Shown here piece after piece: positions 51,697-61,234 of a DNA stretch of 64,000 bases. The notes under the pieces are model-generated. The model was not told the origin of the DNA and made no database searches. It saw only the letters and a list, made by a program, of their open reading frames with translations. Origin of the DNA: Spirochaetales bacterium UBA4629 (GTDB lineage: Bacteria > Spirochaetota > Spirochaetia > Sphaerochaetales > Sphaerochaetaceae); contig DHMZ01000098.1 of assembly GCA_002406055.1 (NCBI GenBank), positions 3,113 through 67,112 of the forward strand. The letters run 5' to 3'. The position numbers and the translations under genes are program-made. Each line of letters starts with the position of its first letter. Position 1 is the first letter of the stretch.

Positions 51697-51730
51697 AAAT
51701 CTCCGAATCCTTATGGAAACGGAGATTTTT
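51697..51730. terminator. bidirectional terminator between purD and rlmB
   Basis: AAATCTCCG (51697-51705) pairs perfectly with CGGAGATTT (51720-51728), continuing into a T run on the plus strand and T-rich sequence on the minus strand. Confidence 0.85.
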
Positions 51731-51743
51731 CTTTATCTATCAT

Positions 51744-52487
51744 CTAATGACTACGTCTAAATTCGTAAAGCAAGATTCCAGTTGCAACCGATACGTTTAA
51801 GCTATCGATATGACCTCGCATAGGAATTGAAGTTATATAATCGCAATTCTTTCTAACAAGATTCGATATTCCATCGCCTTCACTTCCCATAACAATGGCT
51901 GTTCTAGAAGCAAATTTTTCTGTATAAGAACTAGAACCATTCATATCTGCACCATAAATCCAAAAGCCGTTATCTTTGAGAGTTTTTATCTCTCTAGTAA
52001 GGTTTGTCACTACAGATACTGGAACGTACTGAGCTGCACCTGAAGAAACCTTTACGACAGTCTCGTTAGCCTGGACTGAGCGTCTCTCTGGAATAAGGAC
52101 AAGATCTACGCCAAACTGATCTGCTGAACGCAAGATTGCTCCTAAGTTATGAGGATCTGTAATACCATCAAGAATTAAAACTAGAGCACCATCATCTTCT
52201 TTTAAAGAAGAACAAAACTCATCGACTGTAGTTTCAATTAATCTTGAAGCTCCACGTCTCGGACCACCTAAATCCAAAAGAGCTCCTCTTAAATCAACTC
52301 CTATCATCATAGAGGAAAGTTCATCTTTACTAAGCTTCTTTACAGCAACCTTTCCAGTTAGAATTGCTTTGCGCTCTAAATCTTGAATTCTCTCTCCGCC
52401 ATTTCTCTGAAGATAGAGAGTAGAACCCATACCAGCTTTCTTTAAGGCTTCCTCAATTGCATGATAACCGTAGACCTTCTCGCCCAT
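51744..52487 (-). CDS. rlmB: 23S rRNA (guanosine 2'-O) methyltransferase RlmB/TrmH family
   Basis: This 247-residue protein has an N-terminal substrate-binding domain (VYGYHAIEEALKK) and a C-terminal SPOUT domain with the three motifs LDGITDPHNLGAILRSADQFGVD, AIVMGSEGDGISNLVRKNCD and IPMRGHIDSLNVSVATGILLYE. It 2'-O-methylates a guanosine in 23S rRNA; tRNA-specific TrmH relatives are the alternative. It follows dnaJ by 9 bp, so it is probably read with the chaperone genes. Confidence 0.9.
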   Translation of the reverse strand: MGEKVYGYHAIEEALKKAGMGSTLYLQRNGGERIQDLERKAILTGKVAVKKLSKDELSSMMIGVDLRGALLDLGGPRRGASRLIETTVDEFCSSLKEDDGALVLILDGITDPHNLGAILRSADQFGVDLVLIPERRSVQANETVVKVSSGAAQYVPVSVVTNLTREIKTLKDNGFWIYGADMNGSSSYTEKFASRTAIVMGSEGDGISNLVRKNCDYITSIPMRGHIDSLNVSVATGILLYEFRRSH

Positions 52488-52496
52488 TTATACCTC

Positions 52497-53621
52497 TTAG
52501 TTCTCTGTAAAAGCCATTGGCTTTGGATTTTTAGTTGGACTCATTGTATCATAAAGCTCTTTCATAATCTTCTTTTCTTTTATGCCAAGACGCTTTGGAG
52601 TTTCAACAACTACCTTAAGATACATATCACCTCTTGAGCCACCACGAAGAGAAGGTACACCCTTACCTTTCAGTCTCAAAAGCTTTCCATTTTGAGTTCC
52701 CTCAGGGATATCAACCATAACATCGGTACCGTCAATAGTTGGAATCTGAATGCTATCACCTAATGCAGCCTGAACAAATGAGATTGGAACTTGAAGATAA
52801 ACATCATTTCCATCTCTTACAAAGTACTTATCAGGACGAACATTTACTACAAGAATCAAATCACCATTTGGACCGCCGTTGCTTCCAGCATCTCCCTTTC
52901 CTCTGAGAGTTAATCTTGTACCATCATCACTTCCTGCAGGAATTGTTACACTAAGCTTTTCGCTCTTTCTAATAGTTCCTGTACCATGACACTCAGAACA
53001 AGGATTGTCTACAACATATCCTGTACCTCTACATGCCCTACATGGTTGTGACATCTGGAAGAAACCACCACCAGATACTGTTTGACCACTACCACCACAA
53101 GTTGGACAAGCATGCTTTCCTGTTCCACCAGTACCATGACAAGATGGACAAACATCATCATGGGAGAAAGAAATCTCTTTCTTGCATCCGAATGCGGCCT
53201 CTTTGAAATCTATTGTAATATCATAACGAAGAGACTGTCCCTGTCTTGGGCCATTAGGATTTCTTCTTTGAGAAGATGATGAACCACCTCCAAAGAAAGA
53301 TGAGAATATATCAGAGAATCCACCTGAGCCTCCAAAAAGATCGCTGAAGTCTCTGTATACATTCTGGTAACCGCCACTTGCTGCACCACCCATACCATCA
53401 ACACCAGCAAAGCCATACTGATCATATGCACTCTTCTTTTTAGGATCAGAAAGAACTTCGTAAGCCTCACTAGCTTCCTTGAATCTTTCTTCTGCTTGTG
53501 CATCTCCTGGGTGTGTATCAGGGTGATTTGCCATAGCAATCTTTCTATATGCTTTCTTTATTTCTTCCTCAGTAGCTCCTTTTTGAACTCCAAGGACTTC
53601 ATAATAATCACGTTTTGCCAT
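52497..53621 (-). CDS. dnaJ: chaperone protein DnaJ
   Basis: This 374-residue protein has an N-terminal J domain with the HPD motif (about 33-35), a Gly/Phe-rich linker (70-115), four CxxCxGxG zinc motifs (CPSCHGTG, CPTCGGSG, CRACRGTG, CSECHGTG) and the C-terminal substrate-binding domain. It stimulates DnaK ATPase and binds unfolded clients. It follows dnaK after 69 bp containing a strong hairpin. Confidence 0.97.
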   Translation of the reverse strand: MAKRDYYEVLGVQKGATEEEIKKAYRKIAMANHPDTHPGDAQAEERFKEASEAYEVLSDPKKKSAYDQYGFAGVDGMGGAASGGYQNVYRDFSDLFGGSGGFSDIFSSFFGGGSSSSQRRNPNGPRQGQSLRYDITIDFKEAAFGCKKEISFSHDDVCPSCHGTGGTGKHACPTCGGSGQTVSGGGFFQMSQPCRACRGTGYVVDNPCSECHGTGTIRKSEKLSVTIPAGSDDGTRLTLRGKGDAGSNGGPNGDLILVVNVRPDKYFVRDGNDVYLQVPISFVQAALGDSIQIPTIDGTDVMVDIPEGTQNGKLLRLKGKGVPSLRGGSRGDMYLKVVVETPKRLGIKEKKIMKELYDTMSPTKNPKPMAFTEN

Positions 53622-53644
53622 ATTACCCCTATTTTACACCATAA

Positions 53645-53667
53645 GGCAGCATGTATTCCATGCTGCC
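53645..53667 (-). promoter_or_regulatory. strong hairpin between dnaK and dnaJ
   Basis: GGCAGCATG-TATTC-CATGCTGCC is a perfect 9-bp stem without a following T run on the minus strand. It may protect the dnaK 3' end or be a processing point that sets the DnaK to DnaJ ratio. Confidence 0.6.
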
Positions 53668-53690
53668 CCTAAATCATCTAAAAAGATTTA

Positions 53691-55631
53691 TTATTTTACT
53701 TCTTCAAAGGAAGCATCCATTGTATCATCACTACCGTTTGAAGAAGATGTATTCTCTTCCTGGCCACCCTGGCTCTGTTGATACTGGCCATTAGCCTGAC
53801 CATTAGATCCAGCAGCGTTTGCCTGTTGAGCTTCATATACCTTCTGTCCAAGCTGCATTGATGCACTCTGAACTTTCTCAGTCTTACTCTTAATCTCTTC
53901 AGCACTAGCATTAGCGTTAGCTAAAGTATCCTTAAGATCCTTAACTGCACTCTCGATAGCACTTCTCTCGCTTGGAGAAACCTTGTCGCCATAATCCTTC
54001 AAAGCCTTCTCTGTTGAATAAACAGTTGCTTCAGCATTATTCTTTGCTTCAATTGTCTCTCTAACCTTCTTATCATCTGCAGCATGAGCTTCAGCTTCCT
54101 TAACCATCTTATCAATATCAGCTTCGCTTAAGCCAGAAGAAGACTCAATTCTAATCTTCTGCTCCTTGCCTGTTCCGAGATCCTTTGCAGATACGTGAAC
54201 AATACCGTTAGCATCGATATCGAATGTTACTTCAATCTGTGGTACTCCTCTTGGTGCTGGAGCGATACCTTCAAGATTGAACATACCAAGTGTTCTGTTC
54301 TGAGAAGCAAGCTCTCTTTCACCCTGAAGTACGTGAATAGATACAGCTGTCTGACCATCTGTTGCTGTTGAGAAAATCTGACTCTTTCTTGTAGGAATAG
54401 TAGTATTTCTCTCAATAAGCTTTGTTGTAACACCACCAAGTGTTTCAATACCTAATGATAGAGGTGTGACATCCAAAAGAAGAACATCTTTAACATCTCC
54501 CTTAAGAATACCACCCTGAATTGATGCACCTACTGCAACAACTTCATCTGGGTTTACACCCTTATGTGGTTCCTTACCGAAGAGTTTCTTAACTTCTTCC
54601 TGTACCATAGGAATTCTTGTACTACCACCAACCAAGATAACTTCATCAATATCAGAAGCGCTGAGTCCAGCATCTTTAAGAGCATTCATGCAAGGAATCT
54701 TTGTCTTTTCAACAAGTGGTTCAATCATCTGCTCAAACTTAGCTCTTGTAAGCTCTTTCTGTAAGTGCTTTGGACCTGTAGCATCTGCTGTGATGAATGG
54801 TAAGTTGATTGTTGTCTGTGTAGAAGAAGAGAGAACAATCTTTGCCTGCTCAGAAGCTTCCTTAAGTCTCTGAAGAGCCATCTTATCTGTTGAAAGATCG
54901 ATACCATACTCCTTCTTAAAGTCACTTACAAGCCAATCAATAATTACCTGGTCGATGTTATCACCACCAAGATGTGTATCACCATTTGTACTCTTTACTT
55001 CGAAGACACCGTCTCCAAGTTCAAGAATTGAAATATCAAATGTACCACCACCAAAGTCGTAGACAGCAATCTTCTCTTCCTTAGAAGAATCCTTACCAAA
55101 ACCATATGCAAGAGCAGCAGCTGTTGGTTCGTTTACAATTCTCTTTACATCGAGACCTGCGATTCTACCAGCATCCTTTGTTGCCTGACGCTGAGCATCG
55201 TTGAAGTAAGCAGGAACTGTAATAACAGCTTCCTTAATCTCTTCACCAAGGAAATCCTCAGCTGTTTTCTTCATCTTCTGAAGGATGATTGCAGAAATTT
55301 CCTGTGGAGAATACTGCTTTCCTTCAATATCTACTTTAATTTCATCGTTAGCTCCAGCAACAACCTTATAAGGAACCATCTTTATCTCTTCGGTTACTTC
55401 GTGGAACTTTCTTCCCATAAATCTCTTAATAGAATAAATAGTGTTCTCAGGATTTGTTACCATCTGGTTCTTTGCTGGTTTACCAACAAGACGCTCATCT
55501 CCCTTGAATGCAACAACACTTGGTGTTGTTCTATCTCCCTCACTATTTGCAATAACACTTGGCTCGTTTCCATCCATAACTGCAACGCAGCTATTTGTTG
55601 TTCCGAGGTCAATACCAATAATCTTTCCCAT
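53691..55631 (-). CDS. dnaK: chaperone protein DnaK (Hsp70)
   Basis: This 646-residue protein starts [19 protein letters not shown], has the ATPase motifs [21 protein letters not shown] and [12 protein letters not shown], the linker [15 protein letters not shown], the substrate-binding domain, and a Gln/Gly/Asn-rich tail ending EEVK. It is the main Hsp70, working with DnaJ and GrpE encoded on either side. Its own promoter lies at 55688-55716. Confidence 0.98.
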   Translation of the reverse strand: MGKIIGIDLGTTNSCVAVMDGNEPSVIANSEGDRTTPSVVAFKGDERLVGKPAKNQMVTNPENTIYSIKRFMGRKFHEVTEEIKMVPYKVVAGANDEIKVDIEGKQYSPQEISAIILQKMKKTAEDFLGEEIKEAVITVPAYFNDAQRQATKDAGRIAGLDVKRIVNEPTAAALAYGFGKDSSKEEKIAVYDFGGGTFDISILELGDGVFEVKSTNGDTHLGGDNIDQVIIDWLVSDFKKEYGIDLSTDKMALQRLKEASEQAKIVLSSSTQTTINLPFITADATGPKHLQKELTRAKFEQMIEPLVEKTKIPCMNALKDAGLSASDIDEVILVGGSTRIPMVQEEVKKLFGKEPHKGVNPDEVVAVGASIQGGILKGDVKDVLLLDVTPLSLGIETLGGVTTKLIERNTTIPTRKSQIFSTATDGQTAVSIHVLQGERELASQNRTLGMFNLEGIAPAPRGVPQIEVTFDIDANGIVHVSAKDLGTGKEQKIRIESSSGLSEADIDKMVKEAEAHAADDKKVRETIEAKNNAEATVYSTEKALKDYGDKVSPSERSAIESAVKDLKDTLANANASAEEIKSKTEKVQSASMQLGQKVYEAQQANAAGSNGQANGQYQQSQGGQEENTSSSNGSDDTMDASFEEVK

Positions 55632-55687
55632 ATTCTAAATCTCCATATAATATCAAATTAAAATGATGATTTTACTCATCAGAAACT

Positions 55688-55716
55688 AAAATAATAATGG
55701 TAATAAAAATCGTCAA
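55688..55716 (-). promoter_or_regulatory. promoter of dnaK
   Basis: On the minus strand TTGACG (55711-55716), 17 bp, then TATTTT (55688-55693). No CIRCE inverted repeat was found here. Confidence 0.6.
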
Positions 55717-55727
55717 ATTTTATTCCA

Positions 55728-56318
55728 TTATTTCTTTGGTTTAGCTACAAAAACTTTAGCAGTTCTTAAAACCTTACCATGAAGAAGCCAACCTGTTGCA
55801 CATTCTGCTGCAACTTCCTCTTCTTTTATCCCTTCTTTCTCCTGAACGCCATAGGCTTCCATAGTATTAGGATCGTAAGGAGTGCCAACTTTGCTATTAA
55901 TCATCTCAAGTCCCCAATTTTGCTTAAGAACCTGGAAAAGATGATCTTTAACCATAACAACGCCTTTCTTTAGCGCTTCAATATCGTCAGTCTTCTCACT
56001 AGCATCTATCGCTCTAGAGAAATTGTCTAATGGCTCAAGAAGATCTGAAATCAATGACTCATTAGCAAACTTAACTGCATTTTCCTTTTCACTTCTTAAT
56101 CTCTTTTTATAGTTCTCAGTATCTGCAGCACGGCGGAGCTCATCTTCCTTCATCTTGAGGATTGTTTCTTCAAGTTCTTTAACATGATTATTTAGCTCAT
56201 CTATTTCAGAAAGAGTTGTATCCTCTTCCTCTTTTTCTTTCTCTTCATCAACAGCTAAATCTTCCTTTGTCGCTACTTCATCTTTAACTTCTTTTTCTTC
56301 TTTCTTTTCTTCAGCCAT
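55728..56318 (-). CDS. grpE: nucleotide exchange factor GrpE
   Basis: The 196-residue product has an acidic, Lys/Glu-rich N-terminus, a long coiled-coil (LNNHVKELEETILKMKEDELRRAADTENYKKRL) and the beta-domain end GTPYDPNTMEAYGVQEKEGI with AECATGWLLHGKVLRTAKVFVAKP. It releases ADP from DnaK. I prefer the ATG at 56318, which follows AAAGGA; an ATG at 56360 adds 14 Lys/Asn-rich residues and is preceded by a GGAGG inside a hairpin. The gene order here is coiled-coil protein, grpE, dnaK, dnaJ, rlmB. Confidence 0.93.
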   Translation of the reverse strand: MAEEKKEEKEVKDEVATKEDLAVDEEKEKEEEDTTLSEIDELNNHVKELEETILKMKEDELRRAADTENYKKRLRSEKENAVKFANESLISDLLEPLDNFSRAIDASEKTDDIEALKKGVVMVKDHLFQVLKQNWGLEMINSKVGTPYDPNTMEAYGVQEKEGIKEEEVAAECATGWLLHGKVLRTAKVFVAKPKK

Positions 56319-56365
56319 TGCTTTAGTTCCTTTATTTTTATTTTTTTTATTCTTTCTCATAACAA

Positions 56366-56383
56366 ATGCCCCTCCAAGGGCAT
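56366..56383 (-). terminator. hairpin between the coiled-coil gene and grpE
   Basis: Minus-strand ATGCCC-TTGGAG-GGGCAT folds perfectly, with the loop containing GGAG, and is followed by TTTGTT. It may be a terminator or attenuator ahead of grpE. Confidence 0.5.
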
Positions 56384-56425
56384 CTGTATTAAAGGTAATA
56401 ATTAATTCTCAACTCGTCAAACAAA

Positions 56426-58333
56426 TCAATCATCATCAGAAACGTCTACCTCTTCCTCGTCGCCTATTACAATATCCATTTCTTCAATGAGTGGTTTCTT
56501 CTGTTCTTTTGGCTCGTTCTTCTTTTTCTCTTCTCTCAAGACATTTTGCTGACCTTTCAGTCTTACAAGATTTGCTTCTTCGCTAAGTCTTTGACTCTTT
56601 GCTTCCTTGTTTTCATCTTGTAGCTTGGCTTTGTCATCCTTGAGTCCATCGATTGTATCTTGAAGGTTCTTCTCTTCCGCTTGAAGATTCCAAATCTCTT
56701 CTTTTATCTCAGTGACATTCTCTAGCTTTGCTGAAAGCATAGCTTCACTCTCACTTATCTTAGAGCGAAGATCACTTAAAGAGTCTTCTGCCTCTTTAAT
56801 CTTTCCATGAGTTGTCTCTAAGAGTAAATGATAGGTTTCTTCACTATCACTTATAGTTTTATTAACAAGCTTTAAGAAATCTTCACTCTGACTCTTAGTC
56901 TTCTGTAATGTCTGATTTGATTCATTTTGAATATTCTCAAGAATCTCAGATAGAGTGCCTTCACATCTATCTTTGTATTGATTTCTTCTATTCTCTAGAT
57001 CATCCAAGACAAGGTTAAAGTTGTTTTTCTTCTCTTCTATATAGCTGTTGAAGCTTTCTTCAATCTTTGTTTTGTCATTGTTAAATGAGACTAGAGCATC
57101 TTCAAGATCACTCTTCTTTCTTTCAATATTAGCTTGAGAGAGCGCAATTAGTTCATCCTTAGTCTTGCCAAGTTCTTCCAAACTAAGCTTAGCCTCTTCG
57201 TTTAAATTATTAATAGACTGATTAAATTCATTTAATAGTTTTTCTTTCTTCTCTGCTAGTTCGCTTATGACACTCTCTATTTTCTTTTCTTTTTCGTCTA
57301 ACTTATCAGCATAGATGTCCATAGAAGCTGTAATTTCATCTTCTTTGTCTTGAAGTTTCTCTTCAAGTGAATTTTCGGTGCTCTTAATAGCACTATCTAA
57401 ATCCTCAATAGAAGAAGAAATCTTATCTTCAAATTCGCTAAAGAGAGCATCACGCCTACTTTCAAAGCTACTAAGCGCCATTTCACGGTTCTTAGATAGC
57501 TCATCTGTCTTATTCTCTAGTTCTTTAACAACATTTTCTTTCTTAATCTCTAGTTCAGTAATTAAACCTTTGATTGATTCAGCAAATGTGTTTAGCTCAT
57601 TCTTGCCATTATCAATGTTTTCACTGATTAATGCTTCTTCGTCTTTTAGCTTAGCAAGTTGATTTTCTGCCTCTTCTTCTTGCTCACGGCAAATATCATC
57701 ATAAGCCTTCTTTTCTTGAGCCATGTAATCAGAAAATTGCATCTTAGCTCTCTCAAGAGCTTGAGAAAACTGCTGAAGCATTTCATTGTTTTCTTCTTTC
57801 TGGTTAGCCCCAGCATTTTTTAAATCTTGCTCTGTAGATGCTACAAGGCGAACATAGTCTGCCTTGATTGAATCAAGTTGGTTTGTTAGTCTCTCTACAT
57901 CCTTCTGGAATGCAAGCGCATAATCATTTACAGCTTCAATCTTTCTTACCTCTGCTTGTACAGCATAGAGTCTATTCTCTGCTTGCTCTGTCTGAACCTT
58001 TAGTTTTTTTAAAGCATTGCCGTAGTTCTCACATACTCCAGATAGGTCATCAAGTTCTCTCTGGTGGACAAGAACGAGGTCTATAGATTCTGCTAAATGA
58101 TTCTGTACAGTGTTAGCATGTTCAATCCTACTAGAAATATTCTGCTCGCAATCTCTTGCTGTAGAGCTCATACGATTCATTGTAGAACTTACTTCGCTAC
58201 GGAAGTTTTTAACTTGCTGATTCAATGATTTAAGGGTTCTATCTTTTCTGTCAGCAGCACGAAAAGCAATTAAAATAATTAAATTAACTAAAAAACTAAC
58301 CCCAATAGCAACGTAAATGTAGGTAGTAGACAT
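56426..58333 (-). CDS. membrane-anchored coiled-coil protein (SpiroCoCo-type)
   Basis: The 635-residue product has an N-terminal membrane segment (TTYIYVAIGVSFLVNLIILIAF), then about 570 residues of almost unbroken coiled coil rich in Glu, Lys, Leu and Asn, and an acidic end (IVIGDEEEVDVSDDD). I know this type as a spirochaete coiled-coil family; its role is not established, perhaps a cell-shape or cytoplasmic scaffold. I place the start at the ATG at 58333 because GGAG lies 6 nt before it; the longer frame to 58375 would overlap the HAD gene. It is the clearest lineage marker in the window. Confidence 0.8.
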   Translation of the reverse strand: MSTTYIYVAIGVSFLVNLIILIAFRAADRKDRTLKSLNQQVKNFRSEVSSTMNRMSSTARDCEQNISSRIEHANTVQNHLAESIDLVLVHQRELDDLSGVCENYGNALKKLKVQTEQAENRLYAVQAEVRKIEAVNDYALAFQKDVERLTNQLDSIKADYVRLVASTEQDLKNAGANQKEENNEMLQQFSQALERAKMQFSDYMAQEKKAYDDICREQEEEAENQLAKLKDEEALISENIDNGKNELNTFAESIKGLITELEIKKENVVKELENKTDELSKNREMALSSFESRRDALFSEFEDKISSSIEDLDSAIKSTENSLEEKLQDKEDEITASMDIYADKLDEKEKKIESVISELAEKKEKLLNEFNQSINNLNEEAKLSLEELGKTKDELIALSQANIERKKSDLEDALVSFNNDKTKIEESFNSYIEEKKNNFNLVLDDLENRRNQYKDRCEGTLSEILENIQNESNQTLQKTKSQSEDFLKLVNKTISDSEETYHLLLETTHGKIKEAEDSLSDLRSKISESEAMLSAKLENVTEIKEEIWNLQAEEKNLQDTIDGLKDDKAKLQDENKEAKSQRLSEEANLVRLKGQQNVLREEKKKNEPKEQKKPLIEEMDIVIGDEEEVDVSDDD

Positions 58334-58344
58334 CGGCATCTCCA

Positions 58345-59034
58345 TTAGAACAATTTTTTTCTTAATTCCACCCAATTCTTTACAGTTAAATCTGCAGAAG
58401 AATCTGAGTTCTTTGTAGAGATAAGGGCACTTTTCATTCCTGCCCTATGGGCACCCTCTACATCTTTATGAATACTGTCTCCCACATACAGTATTGCCGT
58501 TTTCTCAACCCCTAATTTCTCACCTAAAATCTCAAAAGGTGTAAGCGAAGGCTTAAGTCTACCAATCTCTTCTGTTGAAATCTGAACAGGAAAGAAAGAC
58601 TCTATTTTCATTGCCTTAAGCTTGCTCCCAATTGGGAAATCAGATAGTACTCCCATAGAGTACTTCTTATCCTTTAAAAGTGAAAGAACTTCGCTCACTC
58701 CATTTGAAGCTTTTATTGATTTAAAAAGTGCTTCATATCTAAGAGTAAAGATGCGCTTTTCCTTCTTTAAAAATGTATTAAGAAGTTTCTCATCACATCT
58801 TCCATACATATTGAAAACCATTCTCTTGCCATTTTCTTCTCGGCTAAGCACAGGCAAGGAGGAAAAGCTATCTTCTTCTCTAAGCCTCTGCCTAGCCTTG
58901 TTGTATTTCATAGCAAATATTAAATGAGGAAGAGAAGCAATAAAGACTCTTATATTTGTTTTCCATAGAGGATAAAAGGTTCCATCAATGTCGAAAGCAA
59001 CAGCCTTTATCCTGTTTTCCTCTAAAAAACCCAT
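58345..59034 (-). CDS. HAD-superfamily hydrolase
   Basis: This 229-residue protein has motif I AFDIDGTFYP (nucleophile Asp and acid/base Asp), motif II in GVLSDFP, a Lys in GRLKPSL, and motif IV YVGDSIHKDVEGAHRAG. A helical cap lies between residues 25 and 100. It is a cytoplasmic phosphatase of unknown substrate. It begins in a 1-bp overlap with the der stop. Confidence 0.88.
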   Translation of the reverse strand: MGFLEENRIKAVAFDIDGTFYPLWKTNIRVFIASLPHLIFAMKYNKARQRLREEDSFSSLPVLSREENGKRMVFNMYGRCDEKLLNTFLKKEKRIFTLRYEALFKSIKASNGVSEVLSLLKDKKYSMGVLSDFPIGSKLKAMKIESFFPVQISTEEIGRLKPSLTPFEILGEKLGVEKTAILYVGDSIHKDVEGAHRAGMKSALISTKNSDSSADLTVKNWVELRKKLF

Positions 59035-60590
59035 TATTTCTTCCTTTTTGCCTTCTGCTTGGAATTTCGGACAATTAACTCAGCTTTTTCTCTCTCTTTT
59101 CCTATTCTAGCCTTTCCACCTGGTTTTTTGCTGATTCCCTTCTTAACAGAAGAGGTAGCCTTATTATTCTTTCTAATAACAGCTCTAATTTCCTTCTCTT
59201 CCTTTCCTGGTCCTCTGTCATTTAAGCTAGGATTACGTTTTCTTTCTCTGAGTGAGATTTCAACAGGAATATATGTAAAACCAAGGTCTCGTCTGATGCT
59301 ATTCTTTAAATATGAGACATATGTTTCAGGGAAACCATGAACCTTATTAACGAAGAACAAGAACCTAACAGGATTGTTGCTAACCTGTGTTCCATAAAGA
59401 ACTTTAAAATATCCAGTAGCAGAGCGAGGTGGTTCTTGGTCTGTCGTCCACTTTTTCAAAGCCTCATTAAGTGATGATGTATCTACTCTCTTCTCAAGCT
59501 GTCTATAGACTTGCCAGACTATATCTAGCAATTTGCCAACATCTATTGCCTCTAATGCCGAAATAGGAACAAGCGGAGCAAAAGAGAGGATAGGAAATAA
59601 GAATCTTACTCTATCCTTAATTGCCTCTAATTCATTTTCAACTCCTGAGAGTTTATCAATCTTGTTTAAGCAAAGGATAACGCCTTTGCCTCTTCTTACA
59701 ATGAGTTGAGCTATTTTTTTGTCTTGTTCAGCAAGTCCTTCTGTTACATCAATCATTAGGAGGACGACATCTGCTTCATCTATTGTCTTAATAGCTCTAT
59801 TTACAGAGTAATATTCTACATCTTCATCAACCTTACTCTTTCGTCGAATACCTGCAGTATCTAGAACAGTGTAATCTGTTCCTTTATAAACAAAGGTACC
59901 TTTCATTACATCTCTTGTCGTTCCAGCAATATCTGAAACAATCGAAATATTTCTTCCAGTCAAAAGATTAGTTAATGTACTCTTGCCTGTATTAGGCTTT
60001 CCCATAATTGCAAGCTTAATTGATTCTGGTTCTTCAGGCTCCTCTTCAACTCTTTCTAGGTTGAGCATACCAAGTATTGTATCTTCTAATTCCTCTATTC
60101 CTAGTCCATGAGCAGATGAAATACCAACTACACGCTGAAAGCCATAAGCAAAATAATTCCAAATAAGGTCATCTCTGGATGGATCATCTATCTTATTTAC
60201 AACTAAAACAACCTTATCCGTATATGGCCTTAGTTCTTCAAGCAACATCATATCTTCTGCTGTTACTTCCATGCAGTCCATCAAGAAAAGAATTATGTCA
60301 CTTTCTGAAAGGATAGAAAGAGACTTCTGAGTTACAGCGTGATCGAGTCCTACTCTATCAAGCTTTACACCACCCGTATCAACAAGAGTTACTGGATGGT
60401 TACCAAGTAGCCATCTTTCAGGAATTGGATCACGTGTTACACCAGGAGTAGGGTCTGTGATAGCCCTTCTCTTCCCAACTAATCTATTAAATAGTGTAGA
60501 CTTACCTACATTTGGCCTTCCAACAATTGAAATTAGAGGAAGAGTTGTATCTATGTCTGCTTTATTTCTTATGTCTAACTTTTCTGCCAT
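59034..60590 (-). CDS. der: ribosome-assembly GTPase Der (EngA)
   Basis: This 518-residue protein has two GTPase domains: GRPNVGKSTLFN with DTGG and NKID, then GKPNTGKSTLTN with DTAGIRRKSK and NKID. A KH-like domain follows (about 380-465) and then a basic tail of about 45 residues. Der acts in 50S subunit assembly. The C-terminal tail is longer than in E. coli. AAGGTG precedes the ATG, and a TATAAT lies upstream on the minus strand at 60632-60637. Confidence 0.96.
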   Translation of the reverse strand: MAEKLDIRNKADIDTTLPLISIVGRPNVGKSTLFNRLVGKRRAITDPTPGVTRDPIPERWLLGNHPVTLVDTGGVKLDRVGLDHAVTQKSLSILSESDIILFLMDCMEVTAEDMMLLEELRPYTDKVVLVVNKIDDPSRDDLIWNYFAYGFQRVVGISSAHGLGIEELEDTILGMLNLERVEEEPEEPESIKLAIMGKPNTGKSTLTNLLTGRNISIVSDIAGTTRDVMKGTFVYKGTDYTVLDTAGIRRKSKVDEDVEYYSVNRAIKTIDEADVVLLMIDVTEGLAEQDKKIAQLIVRRGKGVILCLNKIDKLSGVENELEAIKDRVRFLFPILSFAPLVPISALEAIDVGKLLDIVWQVYRQLEKRVDTSSLNEALKKWTTDQEPPRSATGYFKVLYGTQVSNNPVRFLFFVNKVHGFPETYVSYLKNSIRRDLGFTYIPVEISLRERKRNPSLNDRGPGKEEKEIRAVIRKNNKATSSVKKGISKKPGGKARIGKEREKAELIVRNSKQKAKRKK

Positions 60591-60673
60591 ATATCACACC
60601 TTAAAATAGCTAACTCTCCATATTATGTAAAATTATATTGTATTTAATCTAGTTAGTTGTCTTTTTTTTCTAG

Positions 60674-60702
60674 TTCACGCTTTTATCTTCTTCCGTTATA
60701 AT
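60674..60702 (+). promoter_or_regulatory. promoter placing transcription start at the GerMN gene ATG
   Basis: TTCACG (60674-60679), 17 bp and TATAAT (60697-60702). The ATG begins 8 nt after the -10 box, so the mRNA would have little or no leader. No Shine-Dalgarno is present. Confidence 0.55.
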
Positions 60703-60709
60703 TCAGTCT

Positions 60710-61234
60710 ATGGAAAAAGATAATTCAAAAGGACAAGGTAGCTTTAGATACACCCTTGTGATGTATATCATACTCCTTATTCTTGTTATTCCTGGTCTTT
60801 TCTTTTTGGTACCTAGAGCAAAGCAAAACCTTGCTAATTACCACATTAGAGAACACTATGAGATGTGGCGAGCAAGCAAAGATGATTCTAATATAGCTTA
60901 CTATCCCGTCATTTTGTTTTCAGATGGGAAAGAAGTAAACGTTGAAAGAAAAATTACTAATGCATCTACTCCAATTCACTCTCTTTTGGAAGCTTTAATA
61001 TCACCTCTAAATAAGACAGAAAAAAACAACATGTTATCCACTTTTATACCAGAGGGAACAAAGCTCATTGGTGCTTCATATGATGGTGGATTCTTCTTTG
61101 TAGAGTTATCAAAAGAGTTTCTCTCTTCAAAAGATATAGATAAAGCACTAGAGCAAATAAAAAAGACTCTCAACCTTTATTACAAAGTTGAAAGCCTTAC
61201 TGTTATTTCGGACGAAACAATTTTCAAGATCTAA
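60710..61234 (+). CDS. membrane-anchored GerMN-domain protein
   Basis: This 174-residue protein has an N-terminal membrane segment (YTLVMYIILLILVIPGLFFLV) and one extracytoplasmic GerMN domain, recognised by SLLEALISPL, FIPEGTKLIGASYDGGFFFVELSKEF and the C-terminal strand VESLTVISDE. The domain is found in germination and sporulation proteins of Firmicutes and in single-copy form in many diderms, where its role is unknown. Its last 11 bp overlap the convergent ymdB gene. Confidence 0.82.
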   Translation: MEKDNSKGQGSFRYTLVMYIILLILVIPGLFFLVPRAKQNLANYHIREHYEMWRASKDDSNIAYYPVILFSDGKEVNVERKITNASTPIHSLLEALISPLNKTEKNNMLSTFIPEGTKLIGASYDGGFFFVELSKEFLSSKDIDKALEQIKKTLNLYYKVESLTVISDETIFKI

